Below, piece after piece: positions 1-7,357 of a stretch of DNA of 62,921 nt. A model generated the notes under the pieces. The model saw only the letters and a program-made list of their open reading frames with translations, searched no databases and had not been told where the DNA came from. Position 1 is the stretch's first letter. The number at the start of each line of letters is the position of its first letter. Source of the DNA: an uncultured Alphaproteobacteria bacterium (GTDB lineage: Bacteria > Pseudomonadota > Alphaproteobacteria > Caulobacterales > Parvularculaceae); assembly GCA_937895955.1 (NCBI GenBank), contig CALAZI010000043.1, forward strand, positions 1 through 62,921, in the 5' to 3' direction. The position numbers and the translations under genes were made by a program.

Positions 1-468
1 TTTCTGCGGCGGTTTCACCGCGTCCACCATCTTGACGAACACCTCGACACGACCTCGGCGGTGCGGTTTCATCCGGGCGAAGTCGTCTTGTCCGCGCTGC
101 TGCGCATGGCGCCGATCGTCCTGCTCGCCATACCGTTCAGCCATGTCGTGATTTTTGAAACCTTGCTGCTCGCAGGGTCCCTGTTTCATCACTCGAACTT
201 GCGATTGCCGCAGATCGTCGAGCGCAGCCTGTCGCGGATCATCGTAACGCCGTCGATTCATTGGGTTCACCATCACGCCGTCGCGACTGACACGAATTCC
301 AACTATGCGGCGATCTTCAGCCTCTGGGATCCAATATTCGGCACCAGAAGCCGGACGCAACGCTCGCCCGACATGAAGATCGGCCTTGAGGGCGTTGCGG
401 ATGATTCATTGCCTGGGCTATTGCTGGCGCCGTTCCGGGACTTCAATCGGCGAAGAGAAACCTTATGA
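1..468 (+). CDS. Fatty acid hydroxylase / sterol desaturase family protein, C-terminal part
   Basis: The gene enters from the left edge; reading frame 1 is open from base 1 and gives 155 residues. The visible part opens with a histidine cluster HRVHH followed by DEHLDTTSAVRFHPGE, the classic second and third His box region of the di-iron membrane hydroxylase family (PF04116). A later IHWVHHH gives the last His box. A hydrophobic stretch around residues 35-60 is membrane-embedded. Enzymes of this family hydroxylate or desaturate lipids at the membrane, but the substrate cannot be told from this fragment. The stop overlaps the start of crcB (ATGA), so the genes are translationally coupled. N-terminus is outside the window. 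Confidence 0.88.
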   Translation, partial: FLRRFHRVHHLDEHLDTTSAVRFHPGEVVLSALLRMAPIVLLAIPFSHVVIFETLLLAGSLFHHSNLRLPQIVERSLSRIIVTPSIHWVHHHAVATDTNSNYAAIFSLWDPIFGTRSRTQRSPDMKIGLEGVADDSLPGLLLAPFRDFNRRRETL

Positions 469-851
469 GCGGACCCCATCTCTGGCTCGCGGTCGGCGTC
501 GGCGGCGGCATCGGCGCGATGGCGCGCTACGGCGTTGGCGCGCTCGCCCTGCGCTGGCTTGGCCCGAATTTTCCATGGGGAACGCTTGGCGTCAATGTCG
601 TCGGCTCGGCGGCGATGGGGCTCTTTATCGCCTGGCTCGCGGCGAAAGAGCCGCACAGTTCCGCGCTCAGGGTTTTTGTCGCAACTGGCGTTCTCGGCGG
701 CTTTACGACTTTTTCAGCGTTCGCGCTCGACGCTGTGACGCTTTATCGCGACCGGACGCTTACGGTCGCCGGCGCTTATGTCGCTGCGTCGGTCGTCCTT
801 TCCATCGCCGGCCTCTTCGCCGGCCTCGCCGCCGGAAAGGCGTTCCAATGA
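465..851 (+). CDS. crcB: Fluoride ion channel/exporter CrcB (Fluc)
   Basis: This 128-residue inner-membrane protein has four hydrophobic segments and the family signatures GTLGVNVVGS (about residues 41-50) and GGFTTFSAF (about 85-93). These match CrcB/Fluc, a dual-topology fluoride channel that lowers cytoplasmic fluoride. The length is normal for the family. It starts inside the stop of the upstream hydroxylase gene and its own stop overlaps the start of the pseudouridine synthase gene, so it sits in the middle of a tightly coupled operon. There is therefore no room for a fluoride riboswitch directly in front of it; any control must act on the whole operon. Confidence 0.95.
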   Translation: MSGPHLWLAVGVGGGIGAMARYGVGALALRWLGPNFPWGTLGVNVVGSAAMGLFIAWLAAKEPHSSALRVFVATGVLGGFTTFSAFALDAVTLYRDRTLTVAGAYVAASVVLSIAGLFAGLAAGKAFQ

Positions 852-1843
852 GCGGCGTTGAAACGCGCGTCGTTGAAAAAAATGACGATGGTCTCAGGCT
901 CGATCGCTGGTTTCGCACCCATTATCCGGGGCTGAAACACGGCGCGCTCGAAAAGCTGCTCCGCACGGGTCAGGTGAGAGTCAATGGCGGGCGCGTCAAG
1001 GCGAACCGCCGGGTCGAGGCGGGGGAGTCGATCCGCATTCCGCCGATTGATGACGCCGCTTCCGCGCCGAAACCGGCGGCGCGACCGAACCGTGAGGACG
1101 CCGAGTTCCTACGCAGCCTGACGATCTATGAGGATGACGCGGTGCTGGCGATCAACAAGCCCTTCGGCCTCGCCGTGCAGGGCGGCGCAAAGACGAAGCG
1201 CCATATCGACGGCATGCTCGCCGCGCTCGAAAAGAACGGCGAACGGCCGCGGCTCGTTCATCGCCTCGATCAGGATACGGGCGGGCTTTTGATACTCGCC
1301 AAGACGCGCATCGCCGCCGCGAAGCTCGGCAAGGCGTTTCAGGGGCGCGATGTCGTCAAAACCTATTGGGCGCTCTGCCGCGGCGTTCCGGATATTCGCG
1401 AAGGCACGATCAACCTGCCTATCGCCAAGAAGATGATCCGCGTCGGCGATCGCGATCAGGAGCGCATGGTTGCTGCCGACGAAGAAGAAGCGAAAAAGGC
1501 GATAACCGATTATATGGTTCTCGATTCCGCCGGCCCCGTTTCATTTCTGGCGCTGAAACCGCTCACGGGGCGGACGCATCAGTTGCGGGTTCACTGCGCG
1601 GCGATGGGAACGCCTGTCGTCGGCGATCGCAAATATGGCGGTCCAGACGCCGATATAGAAGGCGCGCCGAAGGGGTTGCATCTCTTTTGCCGCGCCATGA
1701 TCTTTCCGCATCCGGATACCGGTCGCGCGATCACATTGACGGCGCCGATCGCCGGGCGAATGAAAGAAAGCTGGGCGCTTTTCGGCTTTGACGCGGATGC
1801 CGACGTGACCTGGCCGGATCTGTCGCGCAAGAAGAAGCGATGA
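848..1843 (+). CDS. rluC: RluA/RluC-family 23S rRNA pseudouridine synthase
   Basis: The protein has 331 residues: an N-terminal S4 RNA-binding domain (about 15-65) and a PseudoU_synth_2 catalytic domain (about 95-300). The catalytic motif HRLDQDTGG places the nucleophilic Asp at residue 141, and LTGRTHQLRVH near 240 is the second signature. The family turns uridine into pseudouridine in 23S rRNA; RluC (955/2504/2580) and RluD (1911/1915/1917) cannot be separated with certainty, but the overall architecture favours RluC. The ATG at 848 was chosen because it overlaps the crcB stop as ATGA and begins just before the S4 domain. The stop overlaps the next start by four bases. Confidence 0.9.
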   Translation: MSGVETRVVEKNDDGLRLDRWFRTHYPGLKHGALEKLLRTGQVRVNGGRVKANRRVEAGESIRIPPIDDAASAPKPAARPNREDAEFLRSLTIYEDDAVLAINKPFGLAVQGGAKTKRHIDGMLAALEKNGERPRLVHRLDQDTGGLLILAKTRIAAAKLGKAFQGRDVVKTYWALCRGVPDIREGTINLPIAKKMIRVGDRDQERMVAADEEEAKKAITDYMVLDSAGPVSFLALKPLTGRTHQLRVHCAAMGTPVVGDRKYGGPDADIEGAPKGLHLFCRAMIFPHPDTGRAITLTAPIAGRMKESWALFGFDADADVTWPDLSRKKKR

Positions 1844-2562
1844 CAAGGGTCGGAGAAAAGCCGCCGCATTCGCCGAAGCGCTTCTACGATCGCGTCGAAT
1901 GTGTCGAGGAAGACGCCGGCTTTGCAATCAGGCTTGACGGCCGGATGGCGAAAACCCGTTCAGGAAAACCGCTTTGCGTCGAGTCCCTGCCGTTCGGCCG
2001 CGCTGTCGCCGATGAATGGGATGCGCGAAAAGACGTCATCGATCTCACATCGATGCCGATGACGCGGTTTGCTATGGCGCTCATCGATCTCGGCGCGCGC
2101 GACAAAGGCGCTTGGCGGGACGTGATCCTGTCATTCCTGAGTTCCGATCTTGTTTGTTACCGCGCGGCGGCGCCGGCCGCGCTGGTCGAACGGCAAACGA
2201 CGGCCTGGGATCCGTTGCTCGAATGGGCGCGTTCGGAACTGAGCGTTGAACTGAAGACAAGCGAAGGCGTAGTTTTTGTCGATCAGTCCCCTGAGGCGCG
2301 TAACGCCGCAGGCAGGATCATCGACGCTGAATCGTCGGCGCGCACGCTTGGGGTCAAGGCGGCGGCGGAAATAGCGGGCTCCGCGGTGATTGCGCTCGCC
2401 TTGATGAAAGGCGCATTTCCCGCCGAACAATTATTCGCCGCGTCGCGCGTCGACGAGGATTTTCAGGCTGAGCGCTGGGGCCTTGATCAGGAAGCGCAGG
2501 CGCGGGCGAAACGCCTCGAACGCGACTTTTTTGACGTCGCGCGCTTCTTCTCCCTGATTTGA
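1840..2562 (+). CDS. ATP12 family F1-ATPase assembly chaperone
   Basis: This 240-residue protein begins with the ATP12 pattern KRFYDRV, then IRLDGRMAKTRSGKPL and a later VADEWDA and MPMTRFA. ATP12 (PF07542) binds the F1 alpha subunit during ATP synthase assembly; it occurs in mitochondria and alphaproteobacteria, so it supports the taxonomic call. The central part (about 100-130) matches the family's YRAAAPAALVERQ and WDPLLEWA segments. It is coupled to rluC by an ATGA overlap, the same order seen in many alphaproteobacterial genomes. It ends immediately next to the stop of the oppositely oriented EF-hand gene. Confidence 0.92.
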   Translation: MTRVGEKPPHSPKRFYDRVECVEEDAGFAIRLDGRMAKTRSGKPLCVESLPFGRAVADEWDARKDVIDLTSMPMTRFAMALIDLGARDKGAWRDVILSFLSSDLVCYRAAAPAALVERQTTAWDPLLEWARSELSVELKTSEGVVFVDQSPEARNAAGRIIDAESSARTLGVKAAAEIAGSAVIALALMKGAFPAEQLFAASRVDEDFQAERWGLDQEAQARAKRLERDFFDVARFFSLI

Positions 2563-3315
2563 CTATTCAGTCGCGGGCTCTTCGACCGCTGACGCTTCCG
2601 GCTCAATCGGCGTGATCGGCTCGCCGCGAACGGCGGCGCGGAAATTCAGGAGCTCCTCGCCGCGCAGAAGGTCGTCATCGTTCGCATCGAAGCGCTTGAA
2701 ATCCTCGATCACCTTGCGCGTATATTTTTTCTGGCTTAGCGCCCCGACCTCGCCCGCCATATCGGCGAATTTCGCGCGCGCCAGCTCGGCGTGTTCGGCC
2801 GCCGCCGAACGCTCATCGATATGGAAAAACGGCTCGACAAACCGGCCGCTCCCGGCGCCGGCGATCTCGGCCTCTTCCCAGCCTTTGACAAGGAAGCCGA
2901 ACTCAGCGGCGTCCATTGCGTCATTGCGATCGAGATCCGCGACGATGAAATCGAGTTTCGCTTCTTCAAGCGCTTCCTTGCGGGTCAGCACCTGACTGTC
3001 GAATTTCGCTTTCAATTGTTCGAGCGGCGAGAGTCCCGCCTCGCTTCCGAGCAGCGGATCGTCCGCTGAATAGACGACGGTTTCCGTCGTCGTCTCGACG
3101 ACTTCGCCATTGACCGAGCGCGTCAGGGTGACGTCCTGTTTGATCTGCTGCAACGAATTCAGATAGTCCGCCATCTCATCCTCGTTCATGGCGGGTTCAG
3201 CCTCTCCCGCCTCAACCGGTTCAGCGATCGGCGCCTCCTGCGCGGCGGCGAGAGAAAAGGGGCCCGCGGCGATTGCGAGCGTTGCGGCGGCGATAAATGG
3301 CGCTTTCAGAGTCAT
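2563..3315 (-). CDS. Exported acidic protein with two EF-hand calcium-binding loops
   Basis: The protein has 250 residues with a signal peptide (cleavage after about residue 25, AAA-QE). Two canonical 12-residue EF-hand loops are visible: DLDRNDAMDAAE (127-138) and DANDDDLLRGEE (210-221), each with acidic or Asn residues at positions 1, 3 and 5 and Glu at 12. The rest is acidic and helical, and the tail is Pro/Glu-rich. It probably binds calcium in the periplasm or outside the cell; no enzymatic motif is seen. It is convergent with the ATP12 gene with no gap, and its start lies 66 bases below the lipB stop on the same strand. Confidence 0.72.
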   Translation of the reverse strand: MTLKAPFIAAATLAIAAGPFSLAAAQEAPIAEPVEAGEAEPAMNEDEMADYLNSLQQIKQDVTLTRSVNGEVVETTTETVVYSADDPLLGSEAGLSPLEQLKAKFDSQVLTRKEALEEAKLDFIVADLDRNDAMDAAEFGFLVKGWEEAEIAGAGSGRFVEPFFHIDERSAAAEHAELARAKFADMAGEVGALSQKKYTRKVIEDFKRFDANDDDLLRGEELLNFRAAVRGEPITPIEPEASAVEEPATE

Positions 3316-3381
3316 GGGCCCTCCAAGGCTCTATCGAACATCTGCACAAATCATAGGCGATGGTTCGCCGATTGTCCCGGT

Positions 3382-4101
3382 TCAGGCGTCTGCAGAAATT
3401 ACGAAACGGTCAGGGTTCGACGGCGCGGGCGCGTCGGCGGTCGGGCCGAATACCGTATTAAACGACCGCATAAGCGCCGCGTCGGCCTCGTTCATGGTCG
3501 CCGGAAGGCCGAGATCGACCAGGCTTGTGACGCCATAGCCCGGCGTCGCGACGCCGCAGGGCACGATGCCGCCGAAATGAGCGAGATCTGGTTCAACGTT
3601 CAGGGCTATGCCGTGAAAGCTCACCCAATGACGAAGGCGGATGCCGATGGCCGCGATCTTGTCTTCGCGGCGGGCCTCGCCCGGCCGCGTGCGATCCACC
3701 CAGACGCCGACGCGGTCCTCGCGCCTTTCGCCCCTGACGCCGAATTCGGCGAGCGCGCCGATGATCCAGTCCTCCAGCGCGGCGACAAACCCCCGGACGT
3801 CGCGGCGTCGTGCGGCGAGATTGAGCATCACATAAGCGACCCGCTGGCCCGGCCCGTGATAGGTGTATTGGCCCCCGCGCGGCGACTTGAAGACCGGAAA
3901 ACGCCGGTCAATGAGGTCCTCATCCTTGGCGCTCGTCCCCGCCGTATAGAGGGGCGGGTGCTCCAGCAGCCAGACGCATTCCCGCGCTTCCCCAGACCGG
4001 ATCAGCGCCACGCGCCTTTCCATCGCCGCGGCGGCCTCGAGATAGCCGACCCGGCCCGGCGAGACAGCCCATTCGACGGGCTGATCGAGGAAAAAGGCCA
4101 T
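3382..4101 (-). CDS. lipB: Octanoyl-[acyl carrier protein]:protein N-octanoyltransferase LipB
   Basis: LipB moves the octanoyl group from ACP to lipoyl domains, the first step of lipoate attachment in the cytoplasm. The 239-residue product has the substrate-binding RGGQYTYHGPGQ (75-86), the conserved Lys at 148 in DKIAAIG and the acyl-accepting Cys at 182 in IVPCGV, matching the known Lys/Cys dyad. The ATG at 4101 was chosen because MAFFLDQPVEW starts the conserved fold; upstream in-frame codons are low-complexity and overlap the opposite gene. It is divergent from the FliN-like gene with a 67-base gap. pdhA, a member of a lipoate-dependent complex, is at 22313. Confidence 0.94.
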   Translation of the reverse strand: MAFFLDQPVEWAVSPGRVGYLEAAAAMERRVALIRSGEARECVWLLEHPPLYTAGTSAKDEDLIDRRFPVFKSPRGGQYTYHGPGQRVAYVMLNLAARRRDVRGFVAALEDWIIGALAEFGVRGERREDRVGVWVDRTRPGEARREDKIAAIGIRLRHWVSFHGIALNVEPDLAHFGGIVPCGVATPGYGVTSLVDLGLPATMNEADAALMRSFNTVFGPTADAPAPSNPDRFVISADA

Positions 4102-4103
4102 AT

Positions 4104-4118
4104 TTAACGAGGTTCTAA
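4104..4118 (+). promoter_or_regulatory. Possible CtrA box (TTAA-N7-CTAA) before the FliN-like gene
   Basis: The sequence TTAA CGAGGTT CTAA matches the CtrA consensus TTAA-N7-TTAA at 7 of 8 fixed bases. It lies 50 bases before the ATG of the FliN-like gene at 4169, in the lipB divergent spacer. CtrA is known to drive flagellar genes in alphaproteobacteria, so the placement makes biological sense, but one such match can occur by chance. Confidence 0.4.
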
Positions 4119-4168
4119 CCAAAGGGCGCGAAGCTTTCGGGGTTGCGTATGCTGGGGTAACACCGCCA

Positions 4169-4414
4169 ATGGACGCTGTCGAACGGATCGACGTCGAGCT
4201 TTCTTTCGTGGTCGGCGCTGCGGATATGCCGCTCGCCGCAGCGCTGGCGCTTGGCCGCGGCGCGGTGGTGCCGCTCGGCCGCGACGCCTCGAAGCCGATC
4301 TCGATTCTCGCCAATGGCCGCCGGATCGCCGACGGCAGGGTCCGCCTTATCGGCGACCGCATTGCGGTGGAAGTCGCCGGCGAGCGCGCTGAGACGGCGG
4401 GCGACGCTGATTAA
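4169..4414 (+). CDS. FliN-like SpoA-domain protein (flagellar C-ring), standalone
   Basis: This 81-residue protein is little more than a SpoA/FliN C-terminal domain (PF01052). It reads as the typical FliN core: VELSFVVGAADMPLAAALAL, then LGRGAVVPLGRDASKPISIL, ANGRRIADGRV and a closing IAVEVAGE. FliN forms the base of the flagellar C-ring and takes part in rotation switching and export docking. Here it is not among flagellar genes; its neighbours are lipB and tRNA-Leu, as if it were an orphan unit. Its length is close to the SpoA domain alone, so the usual FliN N-terminal extension is missing or short. A C-ring role is inferred from the fold; a type III secretion SctQ fragment is less likely. 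Confidence 0.72.
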   Translation: MDAVERIDVELSFVVGAADMPLAAALALGRGAVVPLGRDASKPISILANGRRIADGRVRLIGDRIAVEVAGERAETAGDAD

Positions 4415-4482
4415 GGGCTTGAGGGGCGGGGAGGCTTTTGCTATCCCGCGCGCCGGCTTCGAAATCCTCTGAAGCTTCAAGT

Positions 4483-4567
4483 GCGGTCGTGGCGGAACTG
4501 GTAGACGCGCAGCGTTGAGGTCGCTGTGGAGCAATCCGTGGAAGTTCGAGTCTTCTCGACCGCACCA
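4483..4567 (+). tRNA. tRNA-Leu (anticodon GAG)
   Basis: The 85-base gene folds into a type II tRNA. The acceptor stem GCGGTCG (4483-4489) pairs with CGACCGC (4557-4563), followed by A and an encoded CCA (4565-4567). The anticodon stem CAGCG/CGCTG encloses loop TTGAGGT, giving anticodon GAG, which reads CUC/CUU leucine codons. The long variable arm and the T-loop TTCGAGT are present. It stands alone between the FliN-like gene and an exported protein. tRNA-Leu genes are common integration sites, but no integrase or repeat of the 3' end is seen nearby. Confidence 0.96.
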
Positions 4568-4642
4568 TTTTCTTTCCAACCCCATCTGTGACGCCTGCGC
4601 GCCCGGACGTATGATCTGCGTTCAATCGGGTGTGGGGCCTCT

Positions 4643-5488
4643 ATGAAAAGAAAGCTGATCTTAGCGGCCGTTGCGGCCGCGGCTTGCGCCAATGCGTTTG
4701 CAGGAGAGGCGCCGCCGGTTCACGGCAGATGGCGCATCACACGCATCGTTCCGGGGCCCTGGGGGACTGCGGACAGCTATATGCCGTCCTCCGCACATTT
4801 GATTGGCGAGAGCGTGACCTTCATGCGGGGCGAGGTCGTCGCGCCGCGACCCGTCGGCTGCTGGCGCGCAACCTATACGTCCTACGACGCGCCGGTTGAG
4901 GAGATGTTCCAAAGTGCGGGCATCGGCAAAGACGGCGCGATTGCGCTCGGCGTCAAGGGGCCGACAATTTCGAGTTTCTCGGTCAGCTGCAGCGAGGGAC
5001 TTTATGAATACCATCGCGTCACCGCATCCTCGATCCTGGTCGGAATTGACAATCAGGTCTGGACCCTCGACCGGACGGCGGGAACGCGCGCGTCGGCGCG
5101 TTCGCCCGAGGGCGTCGTGCAGCGCTTTCTCGAACGCCATTTCGCGGGCGCTATGGAATTTCAGAAAGACGCCGTCTCTGAAAAACGCGAATTTTTTACC
5201 GACGCTTTCGTAGCGAAGATGGCCGCCTATCTCGACAGCAATAAAAATGCTGATGAGCCGCCTGTGATCAATGGCGATCCGTTTACAGACTCCCAGGAAT
5301 ATCCAGCGCGCTTCGCAGTGGGCGGCGATAAAAAGAAAGAGCCGGGAATTCTCGTTCCGGTCGAGTTCTCCGACGCCTTTGCGTCAAAGACTGTCCGCTA
5401 CGATCTGAAGCGGGAAGGCGGGCGCTGGCGGATCGACGATCTCGTCTTTGAGGATGGAACGCGGCTTTCCGAACATATCGGCGAGTGA
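4643..5488 (+). CDS. Exported protein with DUF3828-like C-terminal domain
   Basis: The product has 281 residues and a clear signal peptide, cleaved after about residue 20 (AFA-GE). The C-terminal half, from about residue 150, resembles DUF3828: it runs VVQRFLERHFAG, then EFFTDAFVAKMAAYL, INGDPFTDSQEYP and ends with WRIDDLVFEDG. That domain has an NTF2-like fold in known members and no settled function. The N-terminal half (20-145) looks like a lipocalin-type beta protein with two cysteines, in VGCWRATY and VSCSEG. No catalytic motif is visible. Likely periplasmic. Confidence 0.7.
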   Translation: MKRKLILAAVAAAACANAFAGEAPPVHGRWRITRIVPGPWGTADSYMPSSAHLIGESVTFMRGEVVAPRPVGCWRATYTSYDAPVEEMFQSAGIGKDGAIALGVKGPTISSFSVSCSEGLYEYHRVTASSILVGIDNQVWTLDRTAGTRASARSPEGVVQRFLERHFAGAMEFQKDAVSEKREFFTDAFVAKMAAYLDSNKNADEPPVINGDPFTDSQEYPARFAVGGDKKKEPGILVPVEFSDAFASKTVRYDLKREGGRWRIDDLVFEDGTRLSEHIGE

Positions 5489-5537
5489 CCGGACGGATTT
5501 TGGTTAACAAGGCATAAACGCTGCAGCGCCGCCGTTC

Positions 5538-5837
5538 ATGAAGGCGCGTCAGCTGATCATCGCCGCACTGTCTCTCCCCCTGCTCGCCGCCGGCGCGGCG
5601 GCGGAAACGGTCGTCATCCGTCCCGATCCTTGCCCGGCGCCGGCCGACGCGCCGAAATTCATCATGTTTCTTGGGCCGGACGCTGAGGACCTCAATCCGG
5701 ATCGGGCGATCGCCGAGGATGTGGTCGTTTTTTACGCGGTCCCGGCGCACGGCTGGGCCTCGACCCGCCTTCTGGCGCGATTTGATCTCGAAGGCGCGCC
5801 GCGCCGTCCGGTCAGGGCGCGCGCCTGCGGCCGGTGA
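5538..5837 (+). CDS. Small exported protein of unknown function
   Basis: This 99-residue protein has a typical signal peptide (KARQLIIAALSLPLLAAGAAA, cleaved near residue 22). The mature part is about 77 residues with two cysteines (DPCPAP near the start and RACGR at the end) that could form a disulfide. I do not recognise a family. It lies 49 bases after the DUF3828-like gene on the same strand and 72 bases before proS. Confidence 0.6.
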   Translation: MKARQLIIAALSLPLLAAGAAAETVVIRPDPCPAPADAPKFIMFLGPDAEDLNPDRAIAEDVVVFYAVPAHGWASTRLLARFDLEGAPRRPVRARACGR

Positions 5838-5909
5838 GACGCTCCGCCCGCGTAGACAAGCCCCGCAGTCCTTCCTAAGAGACGGCTCCCGCCTTGCCCG
5901 GAGCTTTCG

Positions 5910-7253
5910 ATGCGCCTTTCCCGCTACTACCTGCCGCTCCTGAAGGAGACGCCCTCAGAGGCGCAGATCGTCTCGCATCAATTAATGCTGCGCGCCGGCA
6001 TGGTTCGACAGGAAAGCGCCGGCATCTACGCCTGGCTGCCGCTCGGTTTTCGCGTTCTGAAGAAAATCGAGCAGATCGTCCGTGAAGAGCAGGATCGCGC
6101 CGGCGCCGTTGAAATGCTGATGCCGACCATCCAGTCGGCGGAACTCTGGCGCGAGAGCGGACGCTATGAGGCCTATGGCAAGGAAATGCTGCGCATCAAG
6201 GATCGCGCCGATCGCGAGATGCTGTTCGGTCCGACCAATGAAGAGATGATCACCGAGATCTTTCGCGCCGGCGTCAGGTCCTACAAGGACCTGCCGAAAA
6301 TGCTCTATCACATCCAGTGGAAGTTTCGCGATGAGGTGCGCCCGCGCTTCGGCGTCATGCGCGGCCGCGAATTCCTGATGAAGGACACCTATTCCTTCGA
6401 CGCCGATCAGGAAGGCGCGCGCAAGAGCTATAACAAGATGTTCGTCGCCTATCTGCGGACCTTCGCGCGCATGGGGCTCACATCAATCCCGATGCGCGCC
6501 GACACCGGGCCGATCGGCGGCGATCTCAGCCATGAATTCATCGTGCTCGCCGACACCGGCGAAAGCGCCGTCTTCTGCGACAGCAGGCTTCTCGACCTTG
6601 ACGTTCCGGGCGCCGATACGGATTTCGACGGCGACCTGCAGCCGATGATTGATCGCTACACGTCCTATTATGCGGCGACGGAAGAAAAGCATGACAACGC
6701 CGAGTTCGAGACGAAAGTCGCGAAAGACGACCGCGTCGCGGCGCGCGGCATCGAAGTCGGGCATATTTTCTATTTCGGCGACAAATATTCCGCGCCGATG
6801 AAAGCCGTCGTCACCGGCGCCGATGGCAAGGATCGCGCCGTTGAAATGGGGTCTTACGGCGTCGGCGTTTCCCGGCTCGTTGGCGCGATCATCGAAGCCT
6901 ATCACGATGAAGCGGGCTGCAAATGGCCGGTCCCGGTTGCGCCGTTCCATGTCGGCCTGATCAATATCAAGGTCGGCGATGCGGCGACGGACGAAGCGAG
7001 CGCCAAGGCCTATGCGGCGCTTGAAGGGGCGGGCGTCGACGTTCTCTATGACGACACCCCCGCGCGGCCCGGCGAGAAATTCGCGCGTATGGATCTCATC
7101 GGCTTGCCGTTCCAGCTCATCATCGGCCCGCGCGGGCTCGAAAGCGGCAAGGTCGAAATAAAGCGCCGCTCTGACGGCCATCGCGACGAGCTTTCGCTCG
7201 ACGCCGCGATTGAGATGCTGAAGCGCGATGTCGCCTCGGCGTTGAAGGTCTGA
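5910..7253 (+). CDS. proS: Prolyl-tRNA synthetase, short form without editing insertion
   Basis: ProRS charges tRNA-Pro in the cytoplasm. The class II motifs are present: TNEEMITEIF, FRDEVRPRFGVMRGREF (motif 2) and GSYGVGVSRLVGAI (motif 3), then an anticodon-binding domain from about residue 345. At 447 residues it lacks the roughly 180-residue INS editing domain that E. coli ProRS carries between motifs 2 and 3. This short type is usual in alphaproteobacteria and mitochondria. The cell may use a free-standing ProXp/YbaK-type deacylase instead; none is in the window. lolC follows after 104 bases. Confidence 0.96.
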   Translation: MRLSRYYLPLLKETPSEAQIVSHQLMLRAGMVRQESAGIYAWLPLGFRVLKKIEQIVREEQDRAGAVEMLMPTIQSAELWRESGRYEAYGKEMLRIKDRADREMLFGPTNEEMITEIFRAGVRSYKDLPKMLYHIQWKFRDEVRPRFGVMRGREFLMKDTYSFDADQEGARKSYNKMFVAYLRTFARMGLTSIPMRADTGPIGGDLSHEFIVLADTGESAVFCDSRLLDLDVPGADTDFDGDLQPMIDRYTSYYAATEEKHDNAEFETKVAKDDRVAARGIEVGHIFYFGDKYSAPMKAVVTGADGKDRAVEMGSYGVGVSRLVGAIIEAYHDEAGCKWPVPVAPFHVGLINIKVGDAATDEASAKAYAALEGAGVDVLYDDTPARPGEKFARMDLIGLPFQLIIGPRGLESGKVEIKRRSDGHRDELSLDAAIEMLKRDVASALKV

Positions 7254-7357
7254 CGCGCCGCGCCCGCCTCCGGGGGGGCCATCATTTTGCCATAGCCGCA
7301 AACTGGGATAGGACCCGCACACGGAAAATCCGGTCGGAATTTCTTTGGTCGAGAGTG

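Noticed and set aside
386..847. N-terminal extension of the pseudouridine synthase frame through crcB
   Set aside because: Encodes Arg-rich out-of-frame sequence; the S4 domain begins right after ATG 848, which overlaps the crcB stop.
4483..4567. tRNA-Leu as an integration site of a mobile island
   Set aside because: No integrase, no direct repeat of the tRNA 3' end and no change in gene style on either side.
4115..4585. Minus-strand frame across the FliN-like gene and the tRNA
   Set aside because: It would run through the tRNA-Leu gene and has no domain.
7254..7300. Terminator after proS
   Set aside because: A G/C-rich hairpin is possible but has mismatches and no T tract.
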